This document shows, one piece after another, positions 1-7,203 of a stretch of DNA of 64,000 nucleotides (positions within the stretch are counted from its first letter, which is position 1; each line of letters opens with the position of its first letter). The position numbers were made by a program, and so were the translations under genes. The DNA is from Bartonella bilalgolemi (GTDB lineage Bacteria; Pseudomonadota; Alphaproteobacteria; Rhizobiales; Rhizobiaceae): positions 1-64,000 of the forward strand of contig NZ_JAMCOF010000002.1 in the NCBI RefSeq assembly GCF_023500045.1, written 5' to 3'. Below the pieces are notes generated by a model. That model was given only the letters and a program-made list of their open reading frames with translations. It made no database searches and was not told where the DNA came from.

Positions 1-847
1 TTCCATAATCGGGATTTGTAACCCAACTGTACCATGTCCTTTGCCAATCCCGTTTGTTTGCATTTTTACTTGGATTTGCTAACCAGTAATTTGTGAACCG
101 CTCAAATTCTAACAGCGCCTCATCATGCGCTAAGCCTTTATCGATTGCATATTGCAAATTAGGTTTGAAATCCTCAGGCAATCGACAGCCTCGATCACTT
201 CTCGACCGTTTAGCTTTTTTGGAAATGTTCTCTTGCTCGTGAATGGGAGGTTGGTTTTCTAAATCCGTCGCAATTGGCTCTGGTTGGTTCTCAACAGCAT
301 CAACCTCTGTTGGCTCTTCAATCAAATCGATAGGTTCTAAACTTTCAGAACAAATTTCTTTTTTTGCTAATACGATAGTATTAGTTTTTTTATTATAACT
401 GTTATTGTTATTGTTAATGGCATCATTAAGCATTGCATATGCATTGCTTGTGCATTGCTCACGCATTGCACGTGCATCATTATTACTTTTATCTCTATTT
501 TTATCCCACCTAGCTTTTGCTGCTTTTGAAGCCTTTTCCGAAGCTTTATCTAAATTCTCATTACAGTTGTTAAGTTCTTCTTCAACTTTTAAACTCCATA
601 AACGACCATCTTCTAAACGTATGATCTTCTCATCACGTAACAAGATATCTAATGTATTTTTTAGAACTCTAACTGAACAACCAGCCCACCGTGCTAATTT
701 AGGAGCATCTTCAACAATAGGTCTGCGCTCTTCGCACATGTATAAGATAAGAGTCATATAAAGACCTTTTTCTACTATACTCATGCCACTAACATCTACA
801 ATCCATTGTGATGAAAACAGCCTCGTCCATGGCAACTTAGTTGACAT
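1..847 (-). CDS. DUF1376 family phage replication-type protein (partial)
   Basis: This gene runs off the left edge. The reading frame is open from an ATG at 847 to position 1. It starts MSTKLPWTRLF and continues with a winged-helix-like DUF1376 region (about residues 10-80) related to its upstream neighbour. A low-complexity Asn-rich and acidic linker follows. The C-terminal part contains FTNYWLANPS and RDWQRTWYSW, which resembles the DnaT/replication-protein C-terminal domain seen in phage primosome loaders. An AGGAG ribosome site lies about 8 bases before the ATG. The start overlaps the end of the upstream DUF1376 gene by 11 bases, so the two are translationally linked. The likely role is phage DNA replication initiation; this is inference from family. 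Confidence 0.8.
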   Translation of the reverse strand, partial: MSTKLPWTRLFSSQWIVDVSGMSIVEKGLYMTLILYMCEERRPIVEDAPKLARWAGCSVRVLKNTLDILLRDEKIIRLEDGRLWSLKVEEELNNCNENLDKASEKASKAAKARWDKNRDKSNNDARAMREQCTSNAYAMLNDAINNNNNSYNKKTNTIVLAKKEICSESLEPIDLIEEPTEVDAVENQPEPIATDLENQPPIHEQENISKKAKRSRSDRGCRLPEDFKPNLQYAIDKGLAHDEALLEFERFTNYWLANPSKNANKRDWQRTWYSWVTNPDYG

Positions 848-1202
848 GCATTTCTCCTCTTTTGTGCTTATGCCATCTTGCTATCGCTGCTTTTGAAGCT
901 CGCTCTGAAAATTTATTATACTCTTGATTAAATGCCGCTGATCCATGCCATAAATCGCTATTCTCTAAACGCGTGATATGACCCGTGCTTATTAAAACAT
1001 CTAATGCCTTTTGAAACTTTCTTACTGAACAGCCACACCAGCCTGCTAAATAAGCAGCATTATTTAAAAGAGGCGCTTGCTTTTCTGTCATAAGCAACAT
1101 TAATGTTGTGTAAATACCTTTCTCCGTTGCTTGCAAACCCATGAGCTCTTTTAAAAACTGAGTGGAATAAAATCTTACGCAAGGAACTCTACTAATGGAC
1201 AT
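837..1202 (-). CDS. DUF1376 family protein
   Basis: A 121-residue protein with the DUF1376 (YdaU-like) pattern: a VRFYSTQFLKELMGL opening, a KGIYTTLMLLM helix, AGWCGCSVRKFQKALDVLI as the recognition-helix region, and an ARWHKHKR basic end. It is related to the downstream neighbour but lacks that protein's long C-terminal part. The ATG at 1202 is chosen because GGGAG lies just upstream; a GTG directly before it is an alternative. It overlaps the resolvase gene by 11 bases and the next DUF1376 gene by 11 bases, forming a tight three-gene replication operon. The function is probably DNA binding in phage replication; no activity is proven for the family. Confidence 0.8.
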   Translation of the reverse strand: MSISRVPCVRFYSTQFLKELMGLQATEKGIYTTLMLLMTEKQAPLLNNAAYLAGWCGCSVRKFQKALDVLISTGHITRLENSDLWHGSAAFNQEYNKFSERASKAAIARWHKHKRGEMHVN

Positions 1203-1671
1203 CACTGATCTCCCTTTCTAGAACTAAATATACAATTGCCAAAGCATCTGCCTCATTATCATCACAAGGACAGTGCCCTTTGGAAAACATTGCCTCTATC
1301 ATCTCTTCTTTCGAAGCATTTCCTTTTCCTGTTGTTGCCTTCTTTATCGTACCAACAGGGATACCTTCATACGGGATCTGATGATGTTCACACCACGCTG
1401 TTAACGTTGCTAAAAAGCCGCCATAAACATGTGCTGCATCGGTACCTACATGACGCCTCACCTCTTCAAAGTACACCGCTTCAATTCCATCAACGGACCT
1501 ATTTAGTTCAGAAAGCCACTGCTTAAAACGCAAATAACGCATCCCACCGCCTTCAAAGCGGCGTGATGGAAAATATTCTGTATCACTTATTATATGACCA
1601 TCTGCACCGCATATTGCCCACCCAGTCTTGGTGCCTAAATCAAGGCATAAAATGGTTGCGTTAGTGATCAT
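1192..1671 (-). CDS. Phage RuvC-like Holliday junction resolvase
   Basis: This 159-residue protein has the RuvC/RNase H-like nuclease pattern. The first acidic residue is in LCLDLGTKTGWA (Asp11), the second in VYFEEV (about residue 69), and the final pair in DDNEADALAI (about residues 138-143). It would cut four-way DNA junctions made during phage replication and recombination. A G-run ribosome site lies immediately before the ATG. It is the first gene of the minus-strand run with the two DUF1376 genes. Length is close to cellular RuvC, but the sequence is the divergent phage type. Family confidence is good; strict substrate is inferred. Confidence 0.85.
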   Translation of the reverse strand: MITNATILCLDLGTKTGWAICGADGHIISDTEYFPSRRFEGGGMRYLRFKQWLSELNRSVDGIEAVYFEEVRRHVGTDAAHVYGGFLATLTAWCEHHQIPYEGIPVGTIKKATTGKGNASKEEMIEAMFSKGHCPCDDNEADALAIVYLVLEREISDVH

Positions 1672-1801
1672 AATCCCCCCCCTTAAGGCTCTACGTATTT
1701 ATATGTGTGCTATCACAGAGCGTGTTGTAATTGCTTGTCTTGCAAAAATGTTTTTGAAAAAGTAGCCTCTCGGTGATTCTAAAAAATTGGGGGGAGTTAT
1801 G

Positions 1802-2578
1802 ATGCAAGAATGGATAGTTGATAAGGTTGTATTCTTATTGCATCGGATAAATGATAGTGCTGTATTTTTGCTGCACTGGATAAGTGATAATCTTACGATT
1901 GCTCCTATCATTGCTACGATAGTTACTGGAATGGTGACACTTTTTGTGCAACAACGAAGCTTAAAAAAACAACTTAAAATCTTCCAACGACAAACTATAG
2001 CATCAGAAACCCAGACAGCTATTCTATTAGAAGATAAAAAAGCACGGGATTTGGGACCATATTTGGAATTGAAGGCAGTATTCTTCCCACAAAAATATGA
2101 AGGCACTTCACGCGTTACGGTGAAATTGTGCATTAAAAATCTTACTAGAGAAGATATAATGATAAGGAATATACGCATATCGAAAAAAAGTCCCTTTAAG
2201 TTTGTTAAAAATGCTTGCCCTTTCGTTGGATGGCCATCTAAAACTTCAGGTGAACACCTCGTCATTAAAAGAACAACTCCAAAACTCATTGCTTTAAGTC
2301 CCCAAAATATAAAATCAAATGCTTCATCAGAGTTCGCTTTGAACTTTTTTATTATACGTGCTAGACACTGCACTTTTTTAGATTTCATAATTAGCTGCCG
2401 TAAGCCTAATTCCCGTAACATTGCAAATTTTACACTTGACCACACTTCGATTGTTAACCCAGAGGAAACATTCACTGTTCATTTTTGGGCCTCATATCCA
2501 CGCTCAAAAGATACATATGATGAATTTGGCCCTGAATATTCCTTTTTGGCTGATAATCCTCATTTGTGGTTTTTTTGA
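1802..2578 (+). CDS. Membrane-anchored hypothetical protein in prophage
   Basis: A 258-residue protein of unknown function. An N-terminal stretch with tandem related segments (DKVVFLLHRIND, then SAVFLLHWISDN) leads into one clear membrane segment at about residues 30-50 (IAPIIATIVTGMVTLFV). A short basic coiled region follows (LKKQLKIFQRQ), then a soluble domain of about 180 residues. A GGGGGGAG ribosome site lies 5 bases before the ATG at 1802; ATG 1799 is equally possible. The gene is on the opposite strand to the flanking phage operons, so it is likely an independently expressed accessory gene carried by the prophage. A 258-codon open frame on the opposite strand (1699-2475) is judged a shadow because it has no such ribosome site. 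No homologous family is recognised. Confidence 0.65.
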   Translation: MQEWIVDKVVFLLHRINDSAVFLLHWISDNLTIAPIIATIVTGMVTLFVQQRSLKKQLKIFQRQTIASETQTAILLEDKKARDLGPYLELKAVFFPQKYEGTSRVTVKLCIKNLTREDIMIRNIRISKKSPFKFVKNACPFVGWPSKTSGEHLVIKRTTPKLIALSPQNIKSNASSEFALNFFIIRARHCTFLDFIISCRKPNSRNIANFTLDHTSIVNPEETFTVHFWASYPRSKDTYDEFGPEYSFLADNPHLWFF

Positions 2579-2586
2579 TGCCAAAA

Positions 2587-3039
2587 TTAAAAGCATTCTC
2601 CTGAAAAAACAAAATCGATCAATCTAGGTTCTTCTTTTTGGTTAATTAAATCATTGATTTGATTATTTAAATCATCAATAATTTTCATCTGTGAAGCCAA
2701 CTTTAATCTTTGTTCATACAGTGTCTTATTTTTTTGCTTAATTAAAGTGGATAGGTTTTCAAGTACTACTTGCTGTTGTTCAATTGACTTATCTCGCTCT
2801 GCAAGAGTGGCTTCATGCCATCTCATCCAACTATCAAATTTTGACTTATGCCATTCTTCTTGTTTTGCAAGAATTTTTGTATGAGTTGTATGTCGTTTCA
2901 TAAGATCTTCTATGCTGCGTTCACGATCTGGTATCCGCCTAAATTCTTCCATCCTTCTATCTCCATCCTCGATTTTCGTATTGCAGCCCATTAATCTACA
3001 AATCCGTGTGTAGAGTTTCTTCAATATCCCGTTTTTCAT
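2587..3039 (-). CDS. Hypothetical coiled-coil protein
   Basis: A 150-residue, highly charged protein with no membrane segment. From about residue 30 to 140 it is rich in Glu, Lys, Gln and Leu with heptad-like spacing (for example NKTLYEQRLKLASQMKIIDD), which predicts a long coiled coil. It lies 12 bases from the Cro-like gene, reads in the same direction, and is probably cotranscribed with it. The adjacent membrane-anchored gene converges on it, ending 9 bases away. No family is recognised. Confidence 0.6.
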   Translation of the reverse strand: MKNGILKKLYTRICRLMGCNTKIEDGDRRMEEFRRIPDRERSIEDLMKRHTTHTKILAKQEEWHKSKFDSWMRWHEATLAERDKSIEQQQVVLENLSTLIKQKNKTLYEQRLKLASQMKIIDDLNNQINDLINQKEEPRLIDFVFSGECF

Positions 3040-3051
3040 GATCTTTCTTCT

Positions 3052-3330
3052 TTAAGAGTGTGAATGCTCTATATCTTTTTTGGATTTTGTCATTGGATGA
3101 ATATCCCTATAGTATTTATTCCTATAATTATGGAGAAACCAATCTAATGTAACCCAAGATAGATCTTTGGATTTAGACAACTGGATAATTGTGTTCCAGT
3201 ATTTTGGAGAAATACTGTTGCGGTCGCGCATTTTACGAGCAGCTTCATAGCTACATCCAATTTCTTCTGCAAACTGGCGTATAGATTCCCAAGATTCAAT
3301 CAAATTTTTGACATAAAAATTATTAACCAT
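3052..3330 (-). CDS. Cro-like helix-turn-helix regulator
   Basis: A 92-residue protein with a helix-turn-helix in its first half: SIRQFAEEIGCSYEAARKMRD is the helix-turn-recognition pattern, followed by ISPKYWNTIIQLS. It is transcribed divergently from the CI-like repressor across a 56-base gap containing repressor half-sites, the layout of a lambdoid genetic switch. It probably represses the repressor promoter and is the first gene of the minus-strand early operon. I see no clear ribosome site. The role is inferred from size, fold and position. Confidence 0.7.
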   Translation of the reverse strand: MVNNFYVKNLIESWESIRQFAEEIGCSYEAARKMRDRNSISPKYWNTIIQLSKSKDLSWVTLDWFLHNYRNKYYRDIHPMTKSKKDIEHSHS

Positions 3331-3339
3331 GAAATAAAC

Positions 3340-3412
3340 AGTACATTACGTACAATTTTAAATCAAGATAAAATAGTACACAATGAATGAAAAAAATAGT
3401 GGATAATGTACG
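3340..3412. promoter_or_regulatory. Repressor operators in the cro/cI switch region
   Basis: An imperfect palindrome AGTACATTACGTACA (3340-3354) sits between the divergent regulator genes. Two further half-sites follow: AGTACAC (3375-3381) and ATAATGTACG (3403-3412), the last inside the first codons of the repressor if it starts at 3387. The same motif recurs as a full palindrome at 4174-4188, which supports a shared DNA-binding protein, most likely the CI-like repressor. Confidence 0.6.
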
Positions 3413-4031
3413 AATGACTTATTTGCCAAAAGATAGACTTAAAATAGCACGTAAAAACGCTGGGTACGCAACACCAAGTGAGGCGGCACGCGCTATACCA
3501 GCTCTTAATCAAAATACTCTCATTAGTCACGAAAATGGGAATCGTCCTGTTTCACGTCAAAAAGCCGAGCTCTATGGACAAGTATTTAATGTTGATCCGG
3601 GATGGATTTTATATGGTGAATCTCCTCAAGAGAATCCTAGCCTCAATATAAGTATTCCTCTTATTTCGTGGATTAGTGCTGGAGAATTAAGTGAGCAAGA
3701 TAGAATAATGGATTTTTCAGATTATCCTATGACAGAAGCTGTTAATCTTCCTGCTGGTGAATGGATTGCTTTGCGTGTGGATGGTGCATCTATGAATAAA
3801 ATTAGTCCTCCAGATTCTGTAATATTTGTAAATATGCGAGACAAAAAACTTGTACCTAATGCCTGTTATGTAATTGCAGATGAAACTGGGCAAGCAACAT
3901 ATAAACGATACAGACCTAATGATGATCCTCCTTTTCAGCCTGCTTCATACGACAAAACAATAACAGCTCCAAAACTTGAAGGCGCCATCTCTATAATAGG
4001 TCGTGTACGACGTACTATCCTTGACATGTAA
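3387..4031 (+). CDS. CI-like phage repressor, XRE-HTH plus S24 peptidase
   Basis: A 214-residue LexA/CI-type repressor. The N-terminal XRE helix-turn-helix spans about residues 15-70. The C-terminal S24 domain shows the self-cleavage site Ala98-Gly99 (ISAGE), the catalytic serine at about 135 (DGASM) and the lysine at about 173 (TYKRY). It should hold the prophage silent and inactivate itself under RecA-driven DNA damage. Matching palindromes lie on both sides of the gene (3340-3412 and 4174-4214). The start is uncertain: ATG 3387 has no ribosome site, and ATG 3414, before TYLPKDR, is an alternative that would move one half-site out of the coding region. Confidence 0.88.
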   Translation: MKKIVDNVRMTYLPKDRLKIARKNAGYATPSEAARAIPALNQNTLISHENGNRPVSRQKAELYGQVFNVDPGWILYGESPQENPSLNISIPLISWISAGELSEQDRIMDFSDYPMTEAVNLPAGEWIALRVDGASMNKISPPDSVIFVNMRDKKLVPNACYVIADETGQATYKRYRPNDDPPFQPASYDKTITAPKLEGAISIIGRVRRTILDM

Positions 4032-4173
4032 GCTCAATACAGTTTTCATTTAAATTATCAACTAGATGACATTAACAAATCATAGCGGATTCTTGATTCC
4101 TATCAAGAAACTGCATGCTTATTGATTCTCAAATTAGGCGATGATTCGTCATTTTTTATTTTTCTAAAAAAAT

Positions 4174-4216
4174 AGTACATTATGTACTTGACTATAATTC
4201 GCACATAATGTACTAA
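4174..4216 (+). promoter_or_regulatory. Early promoter with two repressor operators
   Basis: A perfect odd-centred palindrome, AGTACATTATGTACT, occupies 4174-4188. A TTGACT -35 box begins in its last base (4188-4193). After a 17-base spacer comes a TACTAA -10-like box (4211-4216). A second operator, GCACATAATGTACT (4201-4214), overlaps that -10. Repressor binding at both would block RNA polymerase. The promoter would drive the plus-strand run starting at 4271, including bet and exo. Confidence 0.7.
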
Positions 4217-4270
4217 TATGTTTATAAATCAACACAAACAATTGCCAAGAGGCGTTGGGGAGGGGAAATT

Positions 4271-4651
4271 ATGAAAAAGCCGATTTTTATTAATCCAAAT
4301 GAAATTCTTTTAGCAATGTGCAGTAATGAAAATGAAAACACTGCACATTCTGGACCTTTTTATGATGAAACAGAAGTATTGAACTTTTTATCTGACATCG
4401 ATGATGTGGAAAGAATTATTCGCATCGAGCTCTCAACAAATCGATGGGAAGATATTTCCGAAGAAATTGCTGAAGCATATTTAGATCAAAGTAGCTGGAT
4501 GCTTGATGAAGATAGCGATATTCCTCCTTTTGTAGAATACAGCGATGCCTATGAAGTTTTAAAAAAAGATCTCGAAGATCAAAAAATTGATGATGAGATC
4601 TATGGCACTTATGAAGAGCAGCACCGCCTCAGACTCTCTGATGTGATTTAA
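4271..4651 (+). CDS. Hypothetical acidic phage protein
   Basis: A 126-residue, strongly acidic protein of unknown function, dense in Asp and Glu (for example SDIDDVERIIRIELS) and with few basic residues. It is the first gene after the operator-controlled promoter and has a GGGGAGGGG ribosome site just before its ATG. bet follows 15 bases downstream, so the three genes form one early operon. Small acidic early phage proteins often bind host DNA-processing enzymes, but no family motif supports that here. Confidence 0.65.
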   Translation: MKKPIFINPNEILLAMCSNENENTAHSGPFYDETEVLNFLSDIDDVERIIRIELSTNRWEDISEEIAEAYLDQSSWMLDEDSDIPPFVEYSDAYEVLKKDLEDQKIDDEIYGTYEEQHRLRLSDVI

Positions 4652-4666
4652 AGAGGAATCTTTAAC

Positions 4667-5458
4667 ATGACACATTCTCCTTTAAGCCTTATTTCGCAAA
4701 AATATGGCTTCTCAGAACAAGAGTTTCGTAAAACCATTATTAAAACCTGTATCAGTCATAACTTCTCTGATGAAGAATTTGCTGCTTTTATTTCCGTCGC
4801 TAATACTTATGGACTCAATCCACTCACAAAAGAGATTTACGCTCTTCCTAAAAGAGGTGGCGGTATTATTCCTGTTGTCTCTATTGACGGATGGATCAAG
4901 ATTATCAAATCAAATCCTAAATTTGATGGGATGACCTTTCAAGATCAACTTGACAAGGACGGGAATCTGATAGCGATCAAATGTGCTATTCGTTTGAAAG
5001 AAATTAAAGATCCTATTGAAGTCACTGAATATCTTAACGAATGTAAACAAAAAACTGACCCGTGGCAGAAATATCCTGCACGCATGTTGCGTCATAAAGC
5101 CGTCATCCAATGTGCCCGTTATGCTTTCGGATTTTCCGGTATTTATGATGAAGATGAAGCGGAACGGATTAATCAGGGCGCCCGTTCACAAAGGCAGCCT
5201 GTCTCCGATGAAATGATCATGGAAATCCAAAGCCTCATGCATGAAACACAAACAGATGAAACAAAAGTTTTGAGCTTTGCAAATGTCAGAAATATAACAG
5301 ATCTTTCTCTTCAAGAAGGACAGACTGTTTTGCATCTCTTACAGAAAAAAAGAGAAAAACAAACTCCTCAAGAACAACAGCCGGTTGAAATTGTCTATGA
5401 CTATGATGAGACTTACAGACAAGACAGTGTTCATCACCAAGAACAAACGGCGGTTTGA
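4667..5458 (+). CDS. bet: Phage recombination protein Bet (RecT family)
   Basis: A 263-residue single-strand annealing protein. Family hallmarks are FAAFISVANTYGLNPLTKEIY near the N-terminus, the GGIIPVVSIDGWIKII motif, and the WQKYPARMLRHKA block ahead of CARYAFGFSGIYDEDEAERI. The variable C-terminal tail (from about residue 175) is Gln/Glu-rich. Bet anneals complementary strands after the partner exonuclease resects an end. A GAGGAA ribosome site precedes the ATG. The exonuclease gene begins one base after the stop, so the two are translationally coupled. Confidence 0.93.
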   Translation: MTHSPLSLISQKYGFSEQEFRKTIIKTCISHNFSDEEFAAFISVANTYGLNPLTKEIYALPKRGGGIIPVVSIDGWIKIIKSNPKFDGMTFQDQLDKDGNLIAIKCAIRLKEIKDPIEVTEYLNECKQKTDPWQKYPARMLRHKAVIQCARYAFGFSGIYDEDEAERINQGARSQRQPVSDEMIMEIQSLMHETQTDETKVLSFANVRNITDLSLQEGQTVLHLLQKKREKQTPQEQQPVEIVYDYDETYRQDSVHHQEQTAV

Positions 5459-5459
5459 A

Positions 5460-6083
5460 ATGAAGCAAAGAACTGCAGAATGGTTTCAAGCACGTTTAGG
5501 GAAGGTCACCTCTTCAAATATTTACAACGTCCTTAGTCGAACCACTAAAAACTTGCCCACAAGCAAATATGAAGAATACAAAATCAAACTCATGACAGAA
5601 CGTTTAGTCGGTGAAATAAGCCAATCTTATACAACAGCAGCGATGCAATGGGGGATTGAGCATGAAGAGAATGCATTGAAAGAATATGCCTTCATTTACG
5701 ATACAGAGGTCACCCAATGTGGTTTCATCCAACATCCTACAATTCAAATGGCCGGAGCAAGTCCTGATGGGCTCATTGGTGAGAATGGATTAGTTGAGAT
5801 TAAATGTCCCCAGTCTGCAAACCACCTTCGTTTCTGGATGACAGAAACAATCAAACCAGAATATTTAGCACAAATGCACTTTCAAATGGCTTGTACAGGA
5901 CGTCAGTGGTGTGATTTTGTGAGCTATGATCCGCGGTTTGCAGGACAATCCGCTCACTTGCGTCTTAAGGTTCAGCGTATTCATCGCAATGATGAACAGA
6001 TAGAATCCATCAATCAAGCGGTTGAAACCTTTTTAGAAGAAATCGAACAGGACATACAACAGATTACAGCTCAAGCTGCTTAA
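5460..6083 (+). CDS. YqaJ-family (lambda Exo-like) exonuclease
   Basis: The protein is 207 residues from the ATG at 5460. It begins MKQRTAEWFQARLGKVTSS, the classic YqaJ opening. Catalytic-core motifs follow: MQWGIEHEENALKEY, GASPDGLIGENGLVEIKCP (the Asp...Glu-X-Lys metal site) and YLAQMHFQMACTG. It is a 5'-3' double-strand exonuclease partner for Bet. An upstream in-frame extension to 5385 is rejected because it overlaps bet and the conserved sequence begins at 5460. Together with bet it forms a Red-like recombination pair. Confidence 0.92.
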   Translation: MKQRTAEWFQARLGKVTSSNIYNVLSRTTKNLPTSKYEEYKIKLMTERLVGEISQSYTTAAMQWGIEHEENALKEYAFIYDTEVTQCGFIQHPTIQMAGASPDGLIGENGLVEIKCPQSANHLRFWMTETIKPEYLAQMHFQMACTGRQWCDFVSYDPRFAGQSAHLRLKVQRIHRNDEQIESINQAVETFLEEIEQDIQQITAQAA

Positions 6084-6088
6084 AGTTA

Positions 6089-6124
6089 GGGGACGCTTCT
6101 GCCATCATCCCCCCTAGCGTCCCC
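6089..6124 (+). other. Strong hairpin after the recombination operon
   Basis: GGGGACGCT (6089-6097) pairs perfectly with AGCGTCCCC (6116-6124) across an 18-base C-rich loop, starting 5 bases after the exonuclease stop. There is no T-run, so it is not a textbook intrinsic terminator. It may act as an mRNA 3'-end stabiliser or weak terminator. Confidence 0.5.
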
Positions 6125-6162
6125 ACCCATTTAATTCATATAAAAAAGAGAAAGGGAATGAG

Positions 6163-6366
6163 ATGATATTTGATGATGGAGATAGATATGTAACGACACG
6201 TGAGTGTGCACAGCTTTTTAGTGTATCAACAACAACGATTCGCAATTGGGTGCTTCAGGGGTTGTTTCCGGAGCCCTATAAGTTAGGGAGAGCAGTGAGG
6301 TGGAGAAAAAAAGAGATTTTAGCATTCACTCCAAAGAAAAATAAGGAGCAAATAAGAACAAATTAG
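6163..6366 (+). CDS. AlpA/MerR-like DNA-binding protein
   Basis: A 67-residue protein with an excisionase/AlpA-type winged helix: YVTTRECAQLFSVSTTTIRNW is the helix-turn-helix and LGRAVRWRKKEILAF the wing. Proteins of this size beside an attachment site usually act as excisionase or as activators of integrase genes. It lies 99 bases from the tRNA-Leu 3' end, but no integrase gene is next to it, which is unusual. A ribosome site (AAAGGGAATG) precedes the ATG. Confidence 0.8.
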   Translation: MIFDDGDRYVTTRECAQLFSVSTTTIRNWVLQGLFPEPYKLGRAVRWRKKEILAFTPKKNKEQIRTN

Positions 6367-6389
6367 GTAAAATTGTACAAACTATAGAA

Positions 6390-6413
6390 GGTGGTCTAAA
6401 AGGTGGTCTAAAA
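6390..6413 (+). repeat. Two tandem 12-base repeats near the prophage end
   Basis: GGTGGTCTAAAA occurs twice head to tail (6390-6401, 6402-6413), about 50 bases from the tRNA-Leu 3' end. Such short direct repeats near attachment sites can be arm-type sites for integrase or excisionase, but there are only two copies. Confidence 0.5.
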
Positions 6414-6465
6414 ATTGTTGCTTTAAGAAAAAATCTATATATTTCAATGTATTAAAGACACAAAA

Positions 6466-6550
6466 TGGTGCCCAAAAGAGGATTCGAACCTCCACGCCTT
6501 ACGGCACAGGTACCTGAAACCTGCGCGTCTACCAATTCCGCCATTTGGGC
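6466..6550 (-). tRNA. tRNA-Leu (anticodon CAG)
   Basis: The minus strand reads GCCCAAA at the 5' end (6550) and pairs with TTTGGGC at the 3' end. It has a D-loop (GGTAGACGC), an anticodon arm CAGGT-TTCAGGT-ACCTG giving CAG, a long variable arm typical of leucine tRNAs, a T-loop GGTTCGAATCC and an encoded CCA (6466-6468). Its 3' end faces the prophage, consistent with it being the integration target. Confidence 0.95.
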
Positions 6551-7203
6551 AATAAAATTCATCTAAGGTTATGTAATACTTCTGTTAATGTAATGACACT
6601 TAAATTTTTGTCAAATCTTCAAAATAGTTTCATTTTCAGTCTCTTGATGTAACTTTATATATCTTTTGAGATATTTACATCTTGTATGTTCTTGTAAAAA
6701 TTAACTGAAAATAAGTATTTAACTAATTATAAATAGGGGTCCGTTTTTGTTGCAGAAATCAAATTGCTTAAGGGTAGCAGGGAGAATGAATCTGTGCAGA
6801 AGAATGATAGAAATGCCTTGTAATCACTACAAGATATTCTTCATATATCAGAAAATATTGATATAAAAATTTTAAGTTTTAATCCTTTGTTTTATAAACA
6901 CCTCCAAGATTTGTTATTTAAATAGAATTTATCTTTCACTAAGTAAGCCTAAAGCAATTAATGGTAATCATTATAGAGACTTACTCAAAATATGAGCATA
7001 TCATTAGATAAAGCAAAAGAAATTACGAAAATTATTAAGAAAGCCAAAGAAGTATACCAGAAGGAAAAAATACTCAGAGTTCATTATTCGAAAATGATGG
7101 CTATGATTTTTAAAAGTAAGGTTTTACATTTTTTATATTCATGGAGAGAGCCGTTATTGGACATATTCGTTTAAAATAATTGTTTCTATATTCATTTAGT
7201 AGT
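6551..7203. other. Intergenic stretch, no convincing gene
   Basis: AT-rich DNA between tRNA-Leu and gpmA. One 60-codon open frame (6992-7174, plus strand) begins MSISLDKAKEITKIIKK, but it has no ribosome site and no family I recognise. It may be a fragment or chance. Nothing else is seen. Confidence 0.5.

Larger units (their letters stand above)
1..6465. mobile_element. Prophage (one end), abutting tRNA-Leu
   Basis: The genes here are phage type: DUF1376 replication-associated proteins, a RuvC-like resolvase, a divergent Cro-like/CI-like regulator pair with palindromic operators, Bet/RecT and YqaJ recombination proteins, and an AlpA-type regulator. The block runs off the left edge. The right boundary is inferred from the 3' end of a tRNA-Leu gene at 6466, a classic tyrosine-integrase target. 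No integrase, structural or lysis genes are visible in this part, so whether the element is complete cannot be told here. Confidence 0.85.

Noticed and set aside
405-761. 118-codon plus-strand frame
   Set aside because: It is antisense to the partial DUF1376 gene; its Ser/Leu-rich composition reflects the other strand.
1699-2475. 258-codon open frame on the minus strand
   Set aside because: It is antisense to the plus-strand gene at 1802-2578, which has a strong ribosome site, a natural membrane anchor and better residue composition. The minus frame looks like a shadow.
6992-7174. 60-codon frame between tRNA-Leu and gpmA
   Set aside because: No ribosome site and no family; too short to call a gene. 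Mentioned only as part of the gap.
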